A program made the translations under genes and the position numbers. Of a stretch of DNA of 64,000 nt, positions 25,867-35,090 are shown one piece after another (positions within the stretch are counted from its first letter, which is position 1; each line of letters opens with the position of its first letter). Below the pieces are notes generated by a model, which ran no database searches, had not been told where the DNA came from, and saw only the letters and a list, made by a program, of their open reading frames with translations. The stretch comes from Planococcus sp. PAMC 21323 (lineage in GTDB: Bacteria; Bacillota; Bacilli; Bacillales_A; Planococcaceae): NCBI RefSeq assembly GCF_000785555.1, contig NZ_CP009129.1, forward strand, positions 1,984,001 to 2,048,000, read 5' to 3'.

Positions 25867-26775
25867 ATGGGAAAAAAGACGAAAATCGGTTTAGCAGCTG
25901 CAGCTGTTGGAGCAGCGGCTTGGGCAGGTTCTAAAGTTTTGGCAAACCCTAATCAACGTCCTGCAAAAGAAGTATTAAATTACGAACGTCCGATTGTTCT
26001 TGCACATCGAGGTGGCGCTAAATTAGCACCTGAAAATACACTTGCAGCATTTAATCATTCAGCCGAGCTCGGAGTTAATGGCTTTGAAGTTGATATTCGC
26101 ATGACAAGTGACGAAGAAATTCTTGTTTTCCATGATGAATACATCGATCGCACAACAGATGGTGCAGGAAGAGTGGCTGACTTAACTCTCGAACAATTAA
26201 GAACTTTTGATCTTGGGTATCATTTTATTGATTTAGATGGCCAACATTCTTATCGTGGAAAAAACGAAAAAGTTGTATTACTGCGTGAACTAATTGAAAA
26301 GTTCCCACAAATGTATATCAATATTGATATTAAAGATGCTCCTGAAACATATGAAGGAAGTTTAGTGCCTTCAAAATTATGGCGCTTGATCGATTCACTT
26401 GGTGCACACGATCGAATAGTCGTGACTTCTTTTTATGACGAACAAATCGATCGTTTCAATTTATATGCACAAAACCGCATAGCTATTGGTGCAGGAGAAA
26501 ACGAGATTAGAAAAGCTTATACAGCTTTTACTAGCCAGTTTGGTCACTTGTACCAGCCGCGTGCAGATGTATTTCAAATCCCTACTAAATCTTCTGTTTT
26601 CCGACTAGACTCGGCACGATTTATTGCGTTTTTGGACAACTTGAATATTCCTGTACATTACTGGGTTATTGATGAACCAAATGCGATGAGAACTTTAATC
26701 GCAGCTGGAGCAAAAGGTATCATTACCGATCGTCCTGATTTAGCTTTATCACTTATATCAGAATTAGAAGTTTAA
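25867..26775 (+). CDS. Glycerophosphodiester phosphodiesterase
   Basis: A 302-residue GDPD-family enzyme. An N-terminal hydrophobic stretch (IGLAAAAVGAAAWAGSKV) probably anchors or exports it. The catalytic TIM-barrel motifs are visible: LAHRGGAKLAPENTLAAF (HR..G..ENT), FEVDIRMTSDEEILVFHDEYIDRTTDG (ExD and the second histidine) and the late VHYWVIDEPNAM. It would cleave glycerophosphodiesters to sn-glycerol 3-phosphate and an alcohol at the cell surface. AAGGAGGG precedes the start. It is not a standard member of the B. subtilis ylb region. Confidence 0.9.
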   Translation: MGKKTKIGLAAAAVGAAAWAGSKVLANPNQRPAKEVLNYERPIVLAHRGGAKLAPENTLAAFNHSAELGVNGFEVDIRMTSDEEILVFHDEYIDRTTDGAGRVADLTLEQLRTFDLGYHFIDLDGQHSYRGKNEKVVLLRELIEKFPQMYINIDIKDAPETYEGSLVPSKLWRLIDSLGAHDRIVVTSFYDEQIDRFNLYAQNRIAIGAGENEIRKAYTAFTSQFGHLYQPRADVFQIPTKSSVFRLDSARFIAFLDNLNIPVHYWVIDEPNAMRTLIAAGAKGIITDRPDLALSLISELEV

Positions 26776-26783
26776 TTGGATTA

Positions 26784-26816
26784 AAAAAAGTGCAACGCAA
26801 GCGTTGCACTTTTTTT
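26784..26816. terminator. Bidirectional terminator between GDPD and ylbF genes
   Basis: An inverted repeat of AAAAAAGTGCAACGC and its complement, with flanking A and T runs, lies between two convergent genes. Confidence 0.88.
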
Positions 26817-26825
26817 ATGGAATTA

Positions 26826-27272
26826 TTAAGCGGAGCAAGAACAACCGCCGCCTGTACCACAGCTTCCACCACATGAAGAATCTGATGAGAAAAATGGATT
26901 TGTAGACGGTATTTTAACTGCTTCAGATACAGATCTGCCAATAATGAAACTTACTTGATCGATTAAATCTTGTAATTCATTTTCCATTAAACGCAGATTG
27001 GCTACTTTTTCATTGAGATCTAAGCGTCGCTTATCCACACGGATTTGCTTCATCACTCGAGAATATTCAGGGTGGTATTTCCCAAAGCGCTGAACTTCTT
27101 CGTATTGGTCTTTTAATCTGGCAAAAGCAAGAATTTCGTTCGCTAGATTTTTATCGTTATAGACAGAGGCATGAGCTTCTCGATAAAGGTCAGCTTGCTC
27201 TGATTGTAGGATCATTTGGCTTAACTCGTCTGCAAAGTCAGTTATTTCAGCCCATTCGTAGGTCATAATCAT
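26826..27272 (-). CDS. ylbF: YlbF/RicF family regulator with C-terminal cysteine cluster
   Basis: A 148-residue helical protein of the YlbF/YmcA family. The helical core includes FADELSQMILQSEQADLYREA, FARLKDQYEEVQRFGKYHP and LMENELQDLIDQVSFIIG. A short tail after residue 130 holds four cysteines (134, 138, 144, 146) in a Gly/Ser-rich context. In B. subtilis RicF, RicA and RicT form a complex with Fe-S clusters that directs RNase Y and affects competence and biofilm; the cysteines fit such cluster binding. GGGAGGAAA precedes the start. Confidence 0.92.
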   Translation of the reverse strand: MIMTYEWAEITDFADELSQMILQSEQADLYREAHASVYNDKNLANEILAFARLKDQYEEVQRFGKYHPEYSRVMKQIRVDKRRLDLNEKVANLRLMENELQDLIDQVSFIIGRSVSEAVKIPSTNPFFSSDSSCGGSCGTGGGCSCSA

Positions 27273-27346
27273 AGCATTTCCTCCCTTACATTTTAATCAT
27301 AGCAGATATTTTCGCATTTCACTACAGACTTGAAAGGATTGTCAAC

Positions 27347-27829
27347 ATGAATAAACTTGTCGAGCAATTCGCGCACATTATAAAACAAAGTAGCAATGAA
27401 GATATCCAAATTTTAAGCGATTATTTAAACAACTTCGAGAAAAAGCAGCAAGGTGAATTTTCTACCTATTTAAGCGCTAGTTTAAATATGACACGCAACT
27501 TAGAAGACCACTCTTCTGTTGTTTCTATACCGAATACTCCTTTTATCCACAATACAATGGCTATACCTCACGGTGGAATTCTTGCAGTGCTAATTGACAC
27601 AGCTATGGGTACTCTGGCGAATAGCAAGTGTTTAGAGGGGTTTAGCGCTGTTACAACTAACTTGACGATACATTACTTAGCAGTGGCAGATGAAGCCTCT
27701 ATAAGTGCTCATGCACGGTTAATACGCAATGGCAGACATACCATGGTCATTGAAAGTGATATTTTGCAAGAAGATGGCAAACATATAGCCACTGCTACTG
27801 GCTCATTTTTTATTGTTCCAAAAAAATAA
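27347..27829 (+). CDS. PaaI-family hotdog thioesterase
   Basis: A 160-residue protein with a helical N-terminal part and a hotdog domain at about 55-155. The motif HNTMAIPHGGILAVLIDTAMGTLA, with the HGG loop and conserved acidic residue, places it in the PaaI/YbgC-like acyl-CoA thioesterase group; VTTNLTIHYLAVAD and ATATGSFFIV complete the fold. The substrate is not predictable. A clean start follows AAAGGATTG. It is convergent with ylbC and shares a terminator with it. Confidence 0.82.
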   Translation: MNKLVEQFAHIIKQSSNEDIQILSDYLNNFEKKQQGEFSTYLSASLNMTRNLEDHSSVVSIPNTPFIHNTMAIPHGGILAVLIDTAMGTLANSKCLEGFSAVTTNLTIHYLAVADEASISAHARLIRNGRHTMVIESDILQEDGKHIATATGSFFIVPKK

Positions 27830-27859
27830 CCTGTTATTGCTCAGAGGCAATAACAGGTT
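27828..27859. terminator. Bidirectional terminator overlapping both gene ends
   Basis: A 13-bp stem AACCTGTTATTGC/GCAATAACAGGTT with a 6-nt loop sits between two convergent genes and runs into the last codons of ylbC. Confidence 0.85.
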
Positions 27860-28898
27860 TTTCTTCCAGAAAAATTTGAGTATAGTATTTACCAAATACC
27901 CCAACACCTGTTTGATCGTATTCGTCACTAAGAAGGGTATTTCGATGAGCCTCTGAATTAATCCAGCCATGAACTGTTTCTGCCGGGTCGTAATAACGTG
28001 CAGCCGTATTTACAGCTGCCTGTTTAAAACTAATATCACTTTCTTGTAAACGTGCGTGCAAGTCTTTAAACTCTATTTCTTCTGAAGTGAAATTTTGCTT
28101 TGCCATGTCTTCACTGTTAGCCTCTGCTACCGCACTTATTTGTGGATTATAAGTTAGCGGTCTTGCTCCATGTTTTAGGCGATATATATTAACGAGATCT
28201 ATTACTTGTCTAGCGTTTGCTTCATCTATAGATTGTTGCATGATTGATGAAGGTGTTTGAACCGGAAGCAATTCTCCAGAAAACATCATGTCGTATGGCA
28301 AATGTCTAACCAAGGTTTCTGTATCCATAAAACGGACTGCCTCTAAAACACGATCAATAGAATCAATATATAACTGCGCATAAACATCATCAAACTTCAC
28401 TAAAATACGTTTATCCATATCTTCGGCAGTAACATTAAATGTATAAATACTATCTTCGTATTTAACCGTTACTTCATTTTCTAAAATTGTAAATCTATAC
28501 AGTTCGTCGAGGGTCTGGCCAATTTTATAGGGTGTAACGTCAACAGCAGTACCTGTTGTATAAGCTTGAACGACGTTACCGTCTTTAATCCCAGCCATTG
28601 TATACTGGGCATAACTAGCATTATAAACCCACCAATCATAGCCGTACGCTGATGATTCTATCCGGTCAGGTTTTCCGTACTGCTCGATCCATTTGTCACT
28701 TGATTTACCTATATAACTTGATATTCCTGTAGATGGGCGATCCACATTTAACGATTCATCGGTTATTTGATCACTAGGCATTGGCTCTGCTGTTCGCGGA
28801 GCTTCTAGAATATCGTTTTCATTAACTGATGGATCTAAGTAAAATAAACCGATAAGAACTATCGATAGAAATATCATAATACGCAATAAGTCTTTCAA
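27834..28898 (-). CDS. ylbC: CAP-domain protein YlbC
   Basis: A 354-residue protein with an N-terminal membrane anchor or signal (LRIMIFLSIVLIGLFYL), a CAP-associated N-terminal domain (about 70-210; YIGKSSDKWIEQYGKPDRIE) and a C-terminal CAP/SCP domain (VIDLVNIYRLKHGARPLTYN, HGWINSEAHRNTLL, GVGVFGKYYTQIF). The role of these secreted proteins is unknown. I choose a TTG start at 28898: AAAGGAG lies 8 nt upstream, and the earlier in-frame start lies ahead of that site. Confidence 0.88.
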   Translation of the reverse strand: MKDLLRIMIFLSIVLIGLFYLDPSVNENDILEAPRTAEPMPSDQITDESLNVDRPSTGISSYIGKSSDKWIEQYGKPDRIESSAYGYDWWVYNASYAQYTMAGIKDGNVVQAYTTGTAVDVTPYKIGQTLDELYRFTILENEVTVKYEDSIYTFNVTAEDMDKRILVKFDDVYAQLYIDSIDRVLEAVRFMDTETLVRHLPYDMMFSGELLPVQTPSSIMQQSIDEANARQVIDLVNIYRLKHGARPLTYNPQISAVAEANSEDMAKQNFTSEEIEFKDLHARLQESDISFKQAAVNTAARYYDPAETVHGWINSEAHRNTLLSDEYDQTGVGVFGKYYTQIFLEEKPVIASEQ

Positions 28899-29042
28899 TC
28901 GAGCAGCTCCTTTACTATTGTATCTTCTCAATTATACCAGTCGCCTCTACACTGACACAATCTAGCCATTGCAACAACTTAAATTATGATCTATTATTAA
29001 AGGAGTATGTAGTCTTTTTTGTTATAGAGGAGGAGAGATCCT

Positions 29043-29408
29043 ATGTATTTTGAAAATACAGGACTTGAAAACATTCACGTAGATATCGCTTTACTTGAAA
29101 GCATCATGAACAACCATGCCTTGACTAAAGAAGGCCAGTGGGATTACGAGCGAGTCACTTATGATCGCAAGTTTATCGTACGCGAAGGCACTTATTATTT
29201 GCGCGTATTTGCTTATGCTACTGATGGAGATGTAGATTCAAATGATGCGACAATGCGCGTTATGAAACCAGTACTAGGTAAACACTATTATCCACATGGT
29301 GTAGAGTACGGCGAAGACGAACATTTCCCAGAACATTTGATTAAAACTTGCATCGGAATTTTGGATTCTATTAAAAAAGAAGTCAAAGCTTTCGAAATCA
29401 GCGTATAA
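29043..29408 (+). CDS. YugN-like family protein
   Basis: A 121-residue soluble protein beginning MYFENTGLENIHVDIALLESIM and containing the aromatic core WDYERVTYDRKFIVREGTYYLRVFAYA, typical of the YugN-like family. B. subtilis YlbA at this position belongs to the same family as I recall. The function is unknown. It has a strong GAGGAGGAGA ribosome-binding site and its own terminator, so it is a monocistronic gene. Confidence 0.82.
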   Translation: MYFENTGLENIHVDIALLESIMNNHALTKEGQWDYERVTYDRKFIVREGTYYLRVFAYATDGDVDSNDATMRVMKPVLGKHYYPHGVEYGEDEHFPEHLIKTCIGILDSIKKEVKAFEISV

Positions 29409-29412
29409 AAAA

Positions 29413-29448
29413 AAGTCCGCAGTTCAACAATTGAACTGCGGTTTTTTT
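29413..29448 (+). terminator. Terminator after the YugN-like gene
   Basis: An 11-bp stem CCGCAGTTCAA/TTGAACTGCGG with a CAA loop is followed by seven T residues. Confidence 0.9.
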
Positions 29449-29494
29449 AAAACAATCTTTAAATACTTCAACTTCCTAAGGAGGATTTCGATAA

Positions 29495-30550
29495 GTGAAG
29501 TGGTTAACGAAAAAAACAGTAACGATTGCTATCATAATAGCCGTTTTAATCTTAATATCAGTATACATATTACCTGTATCGATTCCATTGATAGTTGCAT
29601 TAATTACCGCTATCTTTTTGGAACCTTTTGTAAATTTCATACATAAAAGATTCAAATGGCATAGAAAGTCTGCTGTTATATCCGTGTTTATTTTATTTTT
29701 ATTAGTTGTATCAGCCTTGTTGTATTGGATTGTCACACAATTAATAGGGAGAATTATACAATTCACGAAAATGGTACCGGAATATACGAATTCACTTTCT
29801 GTCATGTGGGATGAATTCCAACGATTTTTCTTTCGCTCAACACAAGATATGCCTGTCGAAGTCGTATCCTCATTTGAAACAGAATTAGTTAGTTTTATGG
29901 AAGGCATACGGAATTGGGTCTTATCCATTATAAATTACGATACCGTTTCAAATTTATTGACCGGCATTCCTTCGTTTCTTGTAAGCTTTATCGTCTTTTT
30001 AATTGCATTGTTCTTATTTATGCTCGATTTACCAGATCTAAAAACTTTGCTTTTTAAACGTTTAAAAGATTCAACTGCTGAGAAAGTTCGTTTTATGTTT
30101 GCTCGCTTAAATAAAGTGATCTTTGGTTTCTTAAAAGCACAATTTCTTGTTAGTTGTATTATTTTTATTGTTTCACTTATAACTTTAGCTTTTATTGTTC
30201 CAGAATATGCATTGGTTATGTCACTTGTCATTTGGGTTGTCGATTTTATTCCTATTCTAGGCTCGATCATCGTTTTAACGCCATGGTTTGCTTACGAATT
30301 TATCACAGGTGATGTTGTGTTTGGAACACAATTGGCAATCTTAGCACTTGTTCTGTTAATTATTAGACGAACAGTGGAACCTAAAGTGATGGGTACACAG
30401 ATTGGTCTATCTCCTTTAGCGACTTTAATCGCTATGTTCATTGGTCTTCAACTTCTTGGATTCCTCGGGTTCTTTATTGGACCTTTAATTGTGATTCTTT
30501 TCACTTCAGCACGTGAAGCAGGTATGATAAAAATAGATTTTAAAGTATAA
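29495..30550 (+). CDS. AI-2E family transporter
   Basis: A 351-residue membrane protein of the AI-2E/PerM exporter family with about seven to eight spans: two near the N-terminus, a large loop (about 90-145) and a C-terminal bundle. The conserved VPEYALVMSLVIWVVDFIPILGSII segment and EPKVMGTQIGLSPLATLIAMFIGLQLLG are diagnostic. Members range from exporters of small molecules to Na+/H+ antiporters; this one resembles the YtvI branch. The start is GTG with AAGGAGGAT upstream. A long terminator follows. Confidence 0.87.
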   Translation: MKWLTKKTVTIAIIIAVLILISVYILPVSIPLIVALITAIFLEPFVNFIHKRFKWHRKSAVISVFILFLLVVSALLYWIVTQLIGRIIQFTKMVPEYTNSLSVMWDEFQRFFFRSTQDMPVEVVSSFETELVSFMEGIRNWVLSIINYDTVSNLLTGIPSFLVSFIVFLIALFLFMLDLPDLKTLLFKRLKDSTAEKVRFMFARLNKVIFGFLKAQFLVSCIIFIVSLITLAFIVPEYALVMSLVIWVVDFIPILGSIIVLTPWFAYEFITGDVVFGTQLAILALVLLIIRRTVEPKVMGTQIGLSPLATLIAMFIGLQLLGFLGFFIGPLIVILFTSAREAGMIKIDFKV

Positions 30551-30594
30551 AAAAAGGAATCTCTTAGTGGTAGACCACTAAGAGATTCCTTTTT
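30551..30594. terminator. Bidirectional terminator between AI-2E and ctaM genes
   Basis: A long inverted repeat (about 21 bp arms centred on AG, including GGAATCTCTTAGTGG) with A and T runs lies between two convergent genes. Confidence 0.92.
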
Positions 30595-30595
30595 T

Positions 30596-31057
30596 CTATC
30601 CACCTAAAATAGCTTTAAACACTGAAGTAGTGTGGCCACCTTCGTAAAATACATAAAGCAATAAATAAACCATAACTCCTGTTATCGCTGTAGAAAACCA
30701 CACGACACTCGTGATTGGTCCAATTTTACGATGTTTGGCTAATTGATTTTTCCAACCCCAATAGATCGTAATCAAGCCCATGATGCCACCTGTAGTCGCC
30801 AAAGTGATATGGAATATTAGAAATACCGTATAAAAAATTTTTAACTCATCAGGGCCACCAAATGCGGTATTTCCAATGAATATTGTTCGAGACATGTATA
30901 TGATAAAGAAAGTTAATGCAGCAGCACCCGCTGCTACCATTACTTTCTTATGAGCTTCAATTTTACGACGACGAACTAAATTCCAGCCAATCGCTACTAA
31001 AATTGCGCTTAATACAATAAAAAATGTACTAATCGTTGGCAATAGCGGCAAATTCAT
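30596..31057 (-). CDS. ctaM: DUF420 membrane protein CtaM
   Basis: A 153-residue membrane protein with four spans and the DUF420 pattern: LPTISTFFIVLSAILVAIGW, RRRKIEAHKKVMVAA, and histidines in IFHITLATTGG and NQLAKHRKIGP. In Staphylococcus aureus CtaM (YozB in B. subtilis) is needed for assembly of active aa3-type oxidase. It follows ctaG by 26 nt on the same strand, forming a two-gene unit at the end of the oxidase locus. Confidence 0.88.
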   Translation of the reverse strand: MNLPLLPTISTFFIVLSAILVAIGWNLVRRRKIEAHKKVMVAAGAAALTFFIIYMSRTIFIGNTAFGGPDELKIFYTVFLIFHITLATTGGIMGLITIYWGWKNQLAKHRKIGPITSVVWFSTAITGVMVYLLLYVFYEGGHTTSVFKAILGG

Positions 31058-31083
31058 TTTAAGTTATTCTCCTTTATAGTTCG

Positions 31084-32007
31084 TTATGCGTTGTGTCTGT
31101 GGAAATCCATATCTTTTCGATCTTGCAAGGTTTTAGCAGTAATTTCATCTGCATTATCTGTCTCATTTTTTAGCCACTCATGGAAGACCATCCAAATGAA
31201 AGCAGTAAAAACAAGCTCTTGAATAATTTTCATTGTAATCCCGCCTGTACGTTGATCTTCAAGCGTAGACATACTTGAAAATAATTCCGGACCAGACAAA
31301 TTCAATTGTGACAATGTTCCAGCAGGAACACATAATGCCATAGCTTGCAACCAGGCTTCTCCATCTGTATAAGTCGCATAAAAAGGCGTTCCACTAAATA
31401 TAATCATGGCACATGCTGGCGTTACTAAAACACTTAACCCAAACAAATAACCTAATTTTTTTAAGCCGTGGAATTTGTGCATGCCCTCAACTCGATTGAC
31501 AACTGGCCACCAATAAAACAAAGCGGATGTAAACAAAATAATATTAACAAGTCCATGAAGCCAAATATCTTTTTTAACAAAGTCAAACACCATCGGAATG
31601 TGATAAAACGAAAAGACCATTCCAAACAAAATTAAAGCTAACATGGGATTTGTAAATAAGTTGAATAATGGTCTAACGACAGGAAGAACAATAAATGCTC
31701 TCCAAATGTAAGTTGGAATCCCCATAATCAACAGCGGAGCTGCTAATAGCAACAACAAAGCCATCTGAACCATATGCATGGTAAATAAGATATGACCATA
31801 TAAATCAACTGGTGAACCTTTTATGATATAAAGTAAAATCATGCCTGAAACAAAAAAAGTAGCTTCTTTTTTAGTAAGAGCTTGATTGTCTTTAAACTTA
31901 CCACGCCACTTCACAGTGATTAAGAAATATAATATCGTTACCAAAACGAGGACTGCTAAGTAAATAGGACTCCATAGAGCCTGGAACCCGAAGATACTAA
32001 TTGGCAT
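31084..32007 (-). CDS. ctaG: Cytochrome c oxidase assembly factor CtaG
   Basis: A 307-residue caa3-type CtaG with about seven membrane spans. Typical parts are MPISIFGFQALWSPIYL, HILFTMHMVQMALLLLLAAPLLIMG and FYHIPMVFD; the histidines and methionines fit its role in delivering copper to the CuB site. I choose the ATG at 32007, with GGAGG 7 nt upstream, over an in-frame start at 32040 that lies in the promoter. It has its own promoter and is separated from ctaCDEF by a terminator. Confidence 0.93.
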   Translation of the reverse strand: MPISIFGFQALWSPIYLAVLVLVTILYFLITVKWRGKFKDNQALTKKEATFFVSGMILLYIIKGSPVDLYGHILFTMHMVQMALLLLLAAPLLIMGIPTYIWRAFIVLPVVRPLFNLFTNPMLALILFGMVFSFYHIPMVFDFVKKDIWLHGLVNIILFTSALFYWWPVVNRVEGMHKFHGLKKLGYLFGLSVLVTPACAMIIFSGTPFYATYTDGEAWLQAMALCVPAGTLSQLNLSGPELFSSMSTLEDQRTGGITMKIIQELVFTAFIWMVFHEWLKNETDNADEITAKTLQDRKDMDFHRHNA

Positions 32008-32038
32008 GTTTGGTACCTCCTTTTCCTCAAGTACCCTC

Positions 32039-32067
32039 ATTATATAGCGGCAGACAAACTATATCAA
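32039..32067 (-). promoter_or_regulatory. SigA-type promoter of ctaG-ctaM
   Basis: On the minus strand TTGATA, 17 nt, TATAAT, about 32 nt before the ctaG ATG. The rest of the gap up to the ctaF terminator (32068-32192) shows no gene or motif that I recognise. Confidence 0.78.
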
Positions 32068-32192
32068 TGAACGAACTATGAACAATTAAAATCTAGCTGC
32101 ATGCCTATTTAAGACTTTTTACTAGGCGTCCCTATGGAAGACTTATTCAAGCTCTACTACTTGACCCAACGTATTCATTAAATTCATGTAAA

Positions 32193-32220
32193 AACCCCTT
32201 ACCTTTACAGGTAAGGGGTT
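32193..32220 (-). terminator. Terminator after ctaF
   Basis: An 11-bp stem AACCCCTTACC/GGTAAGGGGTT with a 6-nt loop and T-run on the minus strand ends the ctaCDEF operon. Confidence 0.9.
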
Positions 32221-32231
32221 TAAAATAGAGA

Positions 32232-32564
32232 CTACCACCAAATGATTGTAACAAATGTTAGAACCGTGATGAAAGCTACAAACATACCAGAATACATAAA
32301 GAACGCTACCATCCCGTGTCCTTTACCACTCATGTGCATAAAGTAATACAATTGAAGAACTACTTGAATAGCTGCCAATAATAGAATGATTGGTACGATC
32401 AAGTAAACTGAGAATCCAGCAGCAACCATTGTAAAAGCAATTAATGTTAAAAAGATCATAATTGCGAAAGTTGCTAAATTACCTCTCATTTCTTCTGCTC
32501 TTTTTTTCTTAATATATTCGAATTCTTTCTGTGATCTTACATGAACATGTGTGTCGTGTGCCAT
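32232..32564 (-). CDS. ctaF: Cytochrome c oxidase subunit IV (CtaF)
   Basis: A 110-residue membrane protein with three spans. It begins MAHDTHVHVRSQKEFEYIKKKRAEEMRG and includes VLQLYYFMHMSGKG, characteristic of bacterial caa3/quinol oxidase subunit IV. Its ATG overlaps the ctaE stop (TAATG). An upstream in-frame start at 32612 would lie inside ctaE and is not conserved. Confidence 0.93.
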   Translation of the reverse strand: MAHDTHVHVRSQKEFEYIKKKRAEEMRGNLATFAIMIFLTLIAFTMVAAGFSVYLIVPIILLLAAIQVVLQLYYFMHMSGKGHGMVAFFMYSGMFVAFITVLTFVTIIWW

Positions 32565-33190
32565 TATCCGATCACTCCCATCAAATAGACGACAGTAAAG
32601 ATGAATACCCATACTACGTCAATAAAATGCCAGTATAAAGATGCAAGATAGAATTTCGGTGCATTATACATATTCAATCCGCGTTTTGAGTTACGGATCA
32701 TCAATGCGATAAACCAGCTAAGACCAAACAGTACGTGAGCACCATGAGTCCCGACTAAAGTATAAAACGCAGAGCTAAATGCACTGTTTGTAAAACCAAA
32801 GCCTAAGTGGACGTAATGATTAAACTCATAAATCTCTAAACCAAGGAATGTTAATCCTAATAGGACTGTAATTCCTAACCAAGCCTGCATGGCTTTAAAA
32901 TTATAGTTTTTCATATGGTACATAGCATAAACACTAGTTAATGAAGAAGTTAAGAGAATCATCGTCATTGCAAAAACAAGTGGTAGTTCAAAAAGTCCAG
33001 CGGCAGAAAATTCCATGCCGCTTGGTCCTTTATCTTTTAATGCAAGGTAAGTTGCAAAAAGTGAAGCAAATGTTACTGTCTCTGCAGCAAGAAGCAACCA
33101 GAAACCAATAAACTTATTTTTACCTTCCAACGTAGCCGTCTCAGGATGATCAGGCCAAGATTGAGGAGTATATTTTTGCTTAATGTCCAT
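32564..33190 (-). CDS. ctaE: Cytochrome c oxidase subunit III (CtaE)
   Basis: A 208-residue membrane protein with five spans. KFIGFWLLLAAETVTFASLFATYLAL, YTLVGTHGAHVLFGL and SLYWHFIDVVWVFIFTVVYL are conserved subunit III motifs. I choose the ATG at 33190 (MDIKQKYTPQ), which overlaps the ctaD end by 11 nt; an in-frame start seven codons earlier lies deeper inside ctaD. Subunit III stabilises the oxidase core. Confidence 0.95.
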   Translation of the reverse strand: MDIKQKYTPQSWPDHPETATLEGKNKFIGFWLLLAAETVTFASLFATYLALKDKGPSGMEFSAAGLFELPLVFAMTMILLTSSLTSVYAMYHMKNYNFKAMQAWLGITVLLGLTFLGLEIYEFNHYVHLGFGFTNSAFSSAFYTLVGTHGAHVLFGLSWFIALMIRNSKRGLNMYNAPKFYLASLYWHFIDVVWVFIFTVVYLMGVIG

Positions 33191-35060
33191 CTGTGTTGCC
33201 TCCTTTCGCATCTTCTAGTAATTCTTCTTTTGTAATGTAGAAACCTAAATCATCTTTCAGTGAACGAAGTAACATTGAACCGAACATTAATGCCAATCCG
33301 CCAATCAATACAGCTAACGCCCAAGGCTTGCCGTCTAAGAAGTACAATGCTCCGAATGATGCAATGAACATTCCAAGTGAAATCACGAAAGGAATAATTG
33401 AACCATTTGGCATGTGTATATCACCAAGAGGCTCAGCATAAATCATGCCTTTTTTGTTGCCATCCATTTTTTCGATCCAGTACGTATCAAGACCACGAAC
33501 TAATGGCGTTTGTGCAAAGTTATAAAACGGTGGTGGTGATGGAATAGCCCATTCTAATGTACGGCCATCGCCCCATGGATCATTACCCATACGCTCGTTT
33601 TTAATCGTTGTCAATACAACGTTCACTAACAGGATAATAATACCAATCGCCATCAATAATGCACCAGCAGAACTGATTGCGTTAAATAGATCCCAGCCTT
33701 GGTCAGCTCCGAACGTGTAAACACGACGTGGCATACCCATTAAGCCTAGGAAATGCTGAATAAAGAAAGTCATATGGAATCCGATAAAGAAGAACCAGAA
33801 TGTCCACATTCCTAATTTTTCACTAAGCATTGTTCCAAACATTTTTGGCCAGTATAAATGAGTACCAGCTAAAATCGCTAATACTACACCACCAACAATA
33901 ACGTAATGGAAGTGAGCTACGATAAAGTAAGAATCGTGCAATTGGTAATCCAAAGGCGCGATTGCTTGCATGATTCCTGTTACCCCACCCGCTACGAATG
34001 TAGGAATGAACGCTACAGCATAAATCATTGGAACTGTGAACGAAATGTTCCCGCCCCAGATAGTTAATAACCAGTTAAAGATTTTGATACCTGTTGGAAC
34101 CGCAATGATCATAGTTGCTAGAGCAAAAACAGCGTTAGCTGTTGGCCCTAAACCGACTGTGAACATATGGTGAGCCCAAACCATGAATCCGTAAAATCCG
34201 ATAAGGATTGTAGCGAAAACAAGTGCAGTGTAACCGAAAAGACGTTTACGAGAGAAAATTGCAAAGATTTCAGAGAAAATACCGAAAGCTGGCAAAATCA
34301 AAATGTAAACTTCAGGGTGACCGAAGATCCAGAATAAATGTTCCCAGATAATCGTGTTCCCGCCCATTTCAACTGCAAAGAAGTTTGCATCAAACATACG
34401 GTCAAAGACCATGAAGAAAAGTCCAACTGTAAGTGGTGGGAATGCCAATAAAATCAAAGCGGAAGCAACAAAAGTTGTCCAAGTAAATAATGGCATTCTC
34501 ATATAAGTCATACCTGGCGCACGCATATTAATAATCGTAACAAGGAAGTTAATCCCTGCGATTAATGTACCAAAACCAGATATCGTTAATCCAAGTGCAT
34601 AAAAATCAATACCATGACCTTCTGATGCAAGTGCTAGCGAAGCATAGTTCGTCCAACCTGCATCCGGTGCGCCTCCCATAAACCATGAAAGGTTTAAGAA
34701 AACTCCACCAAAGAAGAATAACCAGAACCCAAGTGAGTTAAGGAATGGGAAAGCTACATCACGCGCACCAATTTGCAAAGGCATAACCGCGTTCATGAAA
34801 GCTAATAGTATCGGCATGGCTGCCAAGAAAATCATTGTCGTACCATGCATTGTTATAACTTCGTTAAATGTTCCAGCACTTAGGAAATCATTTCCTGCTT
34901 TAGCTAACTGGATACGGATCATCATTGCTTCAATACCACCGACTAGGAAGAAGAAACCACCTGACAAGAGATACAAAATCGCAATTTTCTTATGGTCGAC
35001 CGTTGTCATGAAGTCCCATATTGTAGCGCCGAAGCCCTTTTTCTGAGCAATAGAACTCAC
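33180..35060 (-). CDS. ctaD: Cytochrome c oxidase subunit I (CtaD)
   Basis: A 626-residue heme-copper oxidase catalytic subunit. Heme and CuB ligands are visible: EVITMHGTTMIF (low-spin heme a ligand), HPEVYILILPAFG (CuB His and crosslinked Tyr), VWAHHMFTVG (two CuB histidines) and HDSYFIVAHFHYVI (heme a3 and a ligands). About 13-14 membrane spans end in a soluble tail of the caa3 type. It reduces oxygen to water and pumps protons. Confidence 0.98.
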   Translation of the reverse strand: MSSIAQKKGFGATIWDFMTTVDHKKIAILYLLSGGFFFLVGGIEAMMIRIQLAKAGNDFLSAGTFNEVITMHGTTMIFLAAMPILLAFMNAVMPLQIGARDVAFPFLNSLGFWLFFFGGVFLNLSWFMGGAPDAGWTNYASLALASEGHGIDFYALGLTISGFGTLIAGINFLVTIINMRAPGMTYMRMPLFTWTTFVASALILLAFPPLTVGLFFMVFDRMFDANFFAVEMGGNTIIWEHLFWIFGHPEVYILILPAFGIFSEIFAIFSRKRLFGYTALVFATILIGFYGFMVWAHHMFTVGLGPTANAVFALATMIIAVPTGIKIFNWLLTIWGGNISFTVPMIYAVAFIPTFVAGGVTGIMQAIAPLDYQLHDSYFIVAHFHYVIVGGVVLAILAGTHLYWPKMFGTMLSEKLGMWTFWFFFIGFHMTFFIQHFLGLMGMPRRVYTFGADQGWDLFNAISSAGALLMAIGIIILLVNVVLTTIKNERMGNDPWGDGRTLEWAIPSPPPFYNFAQTPLVRGLDTYWIEKMDGNKKGMIYAEPLGDIHMPNGSIIPFVISLGMFIASFGALYFLDGKPWALAVLIGGLALMFGSMLLRSLKDDLGFYITKEELLEDAKGGNTDGH

Positions 35061-35090
35061 ACTGTTAACCTCCCTTTTTTAACTTTTATT

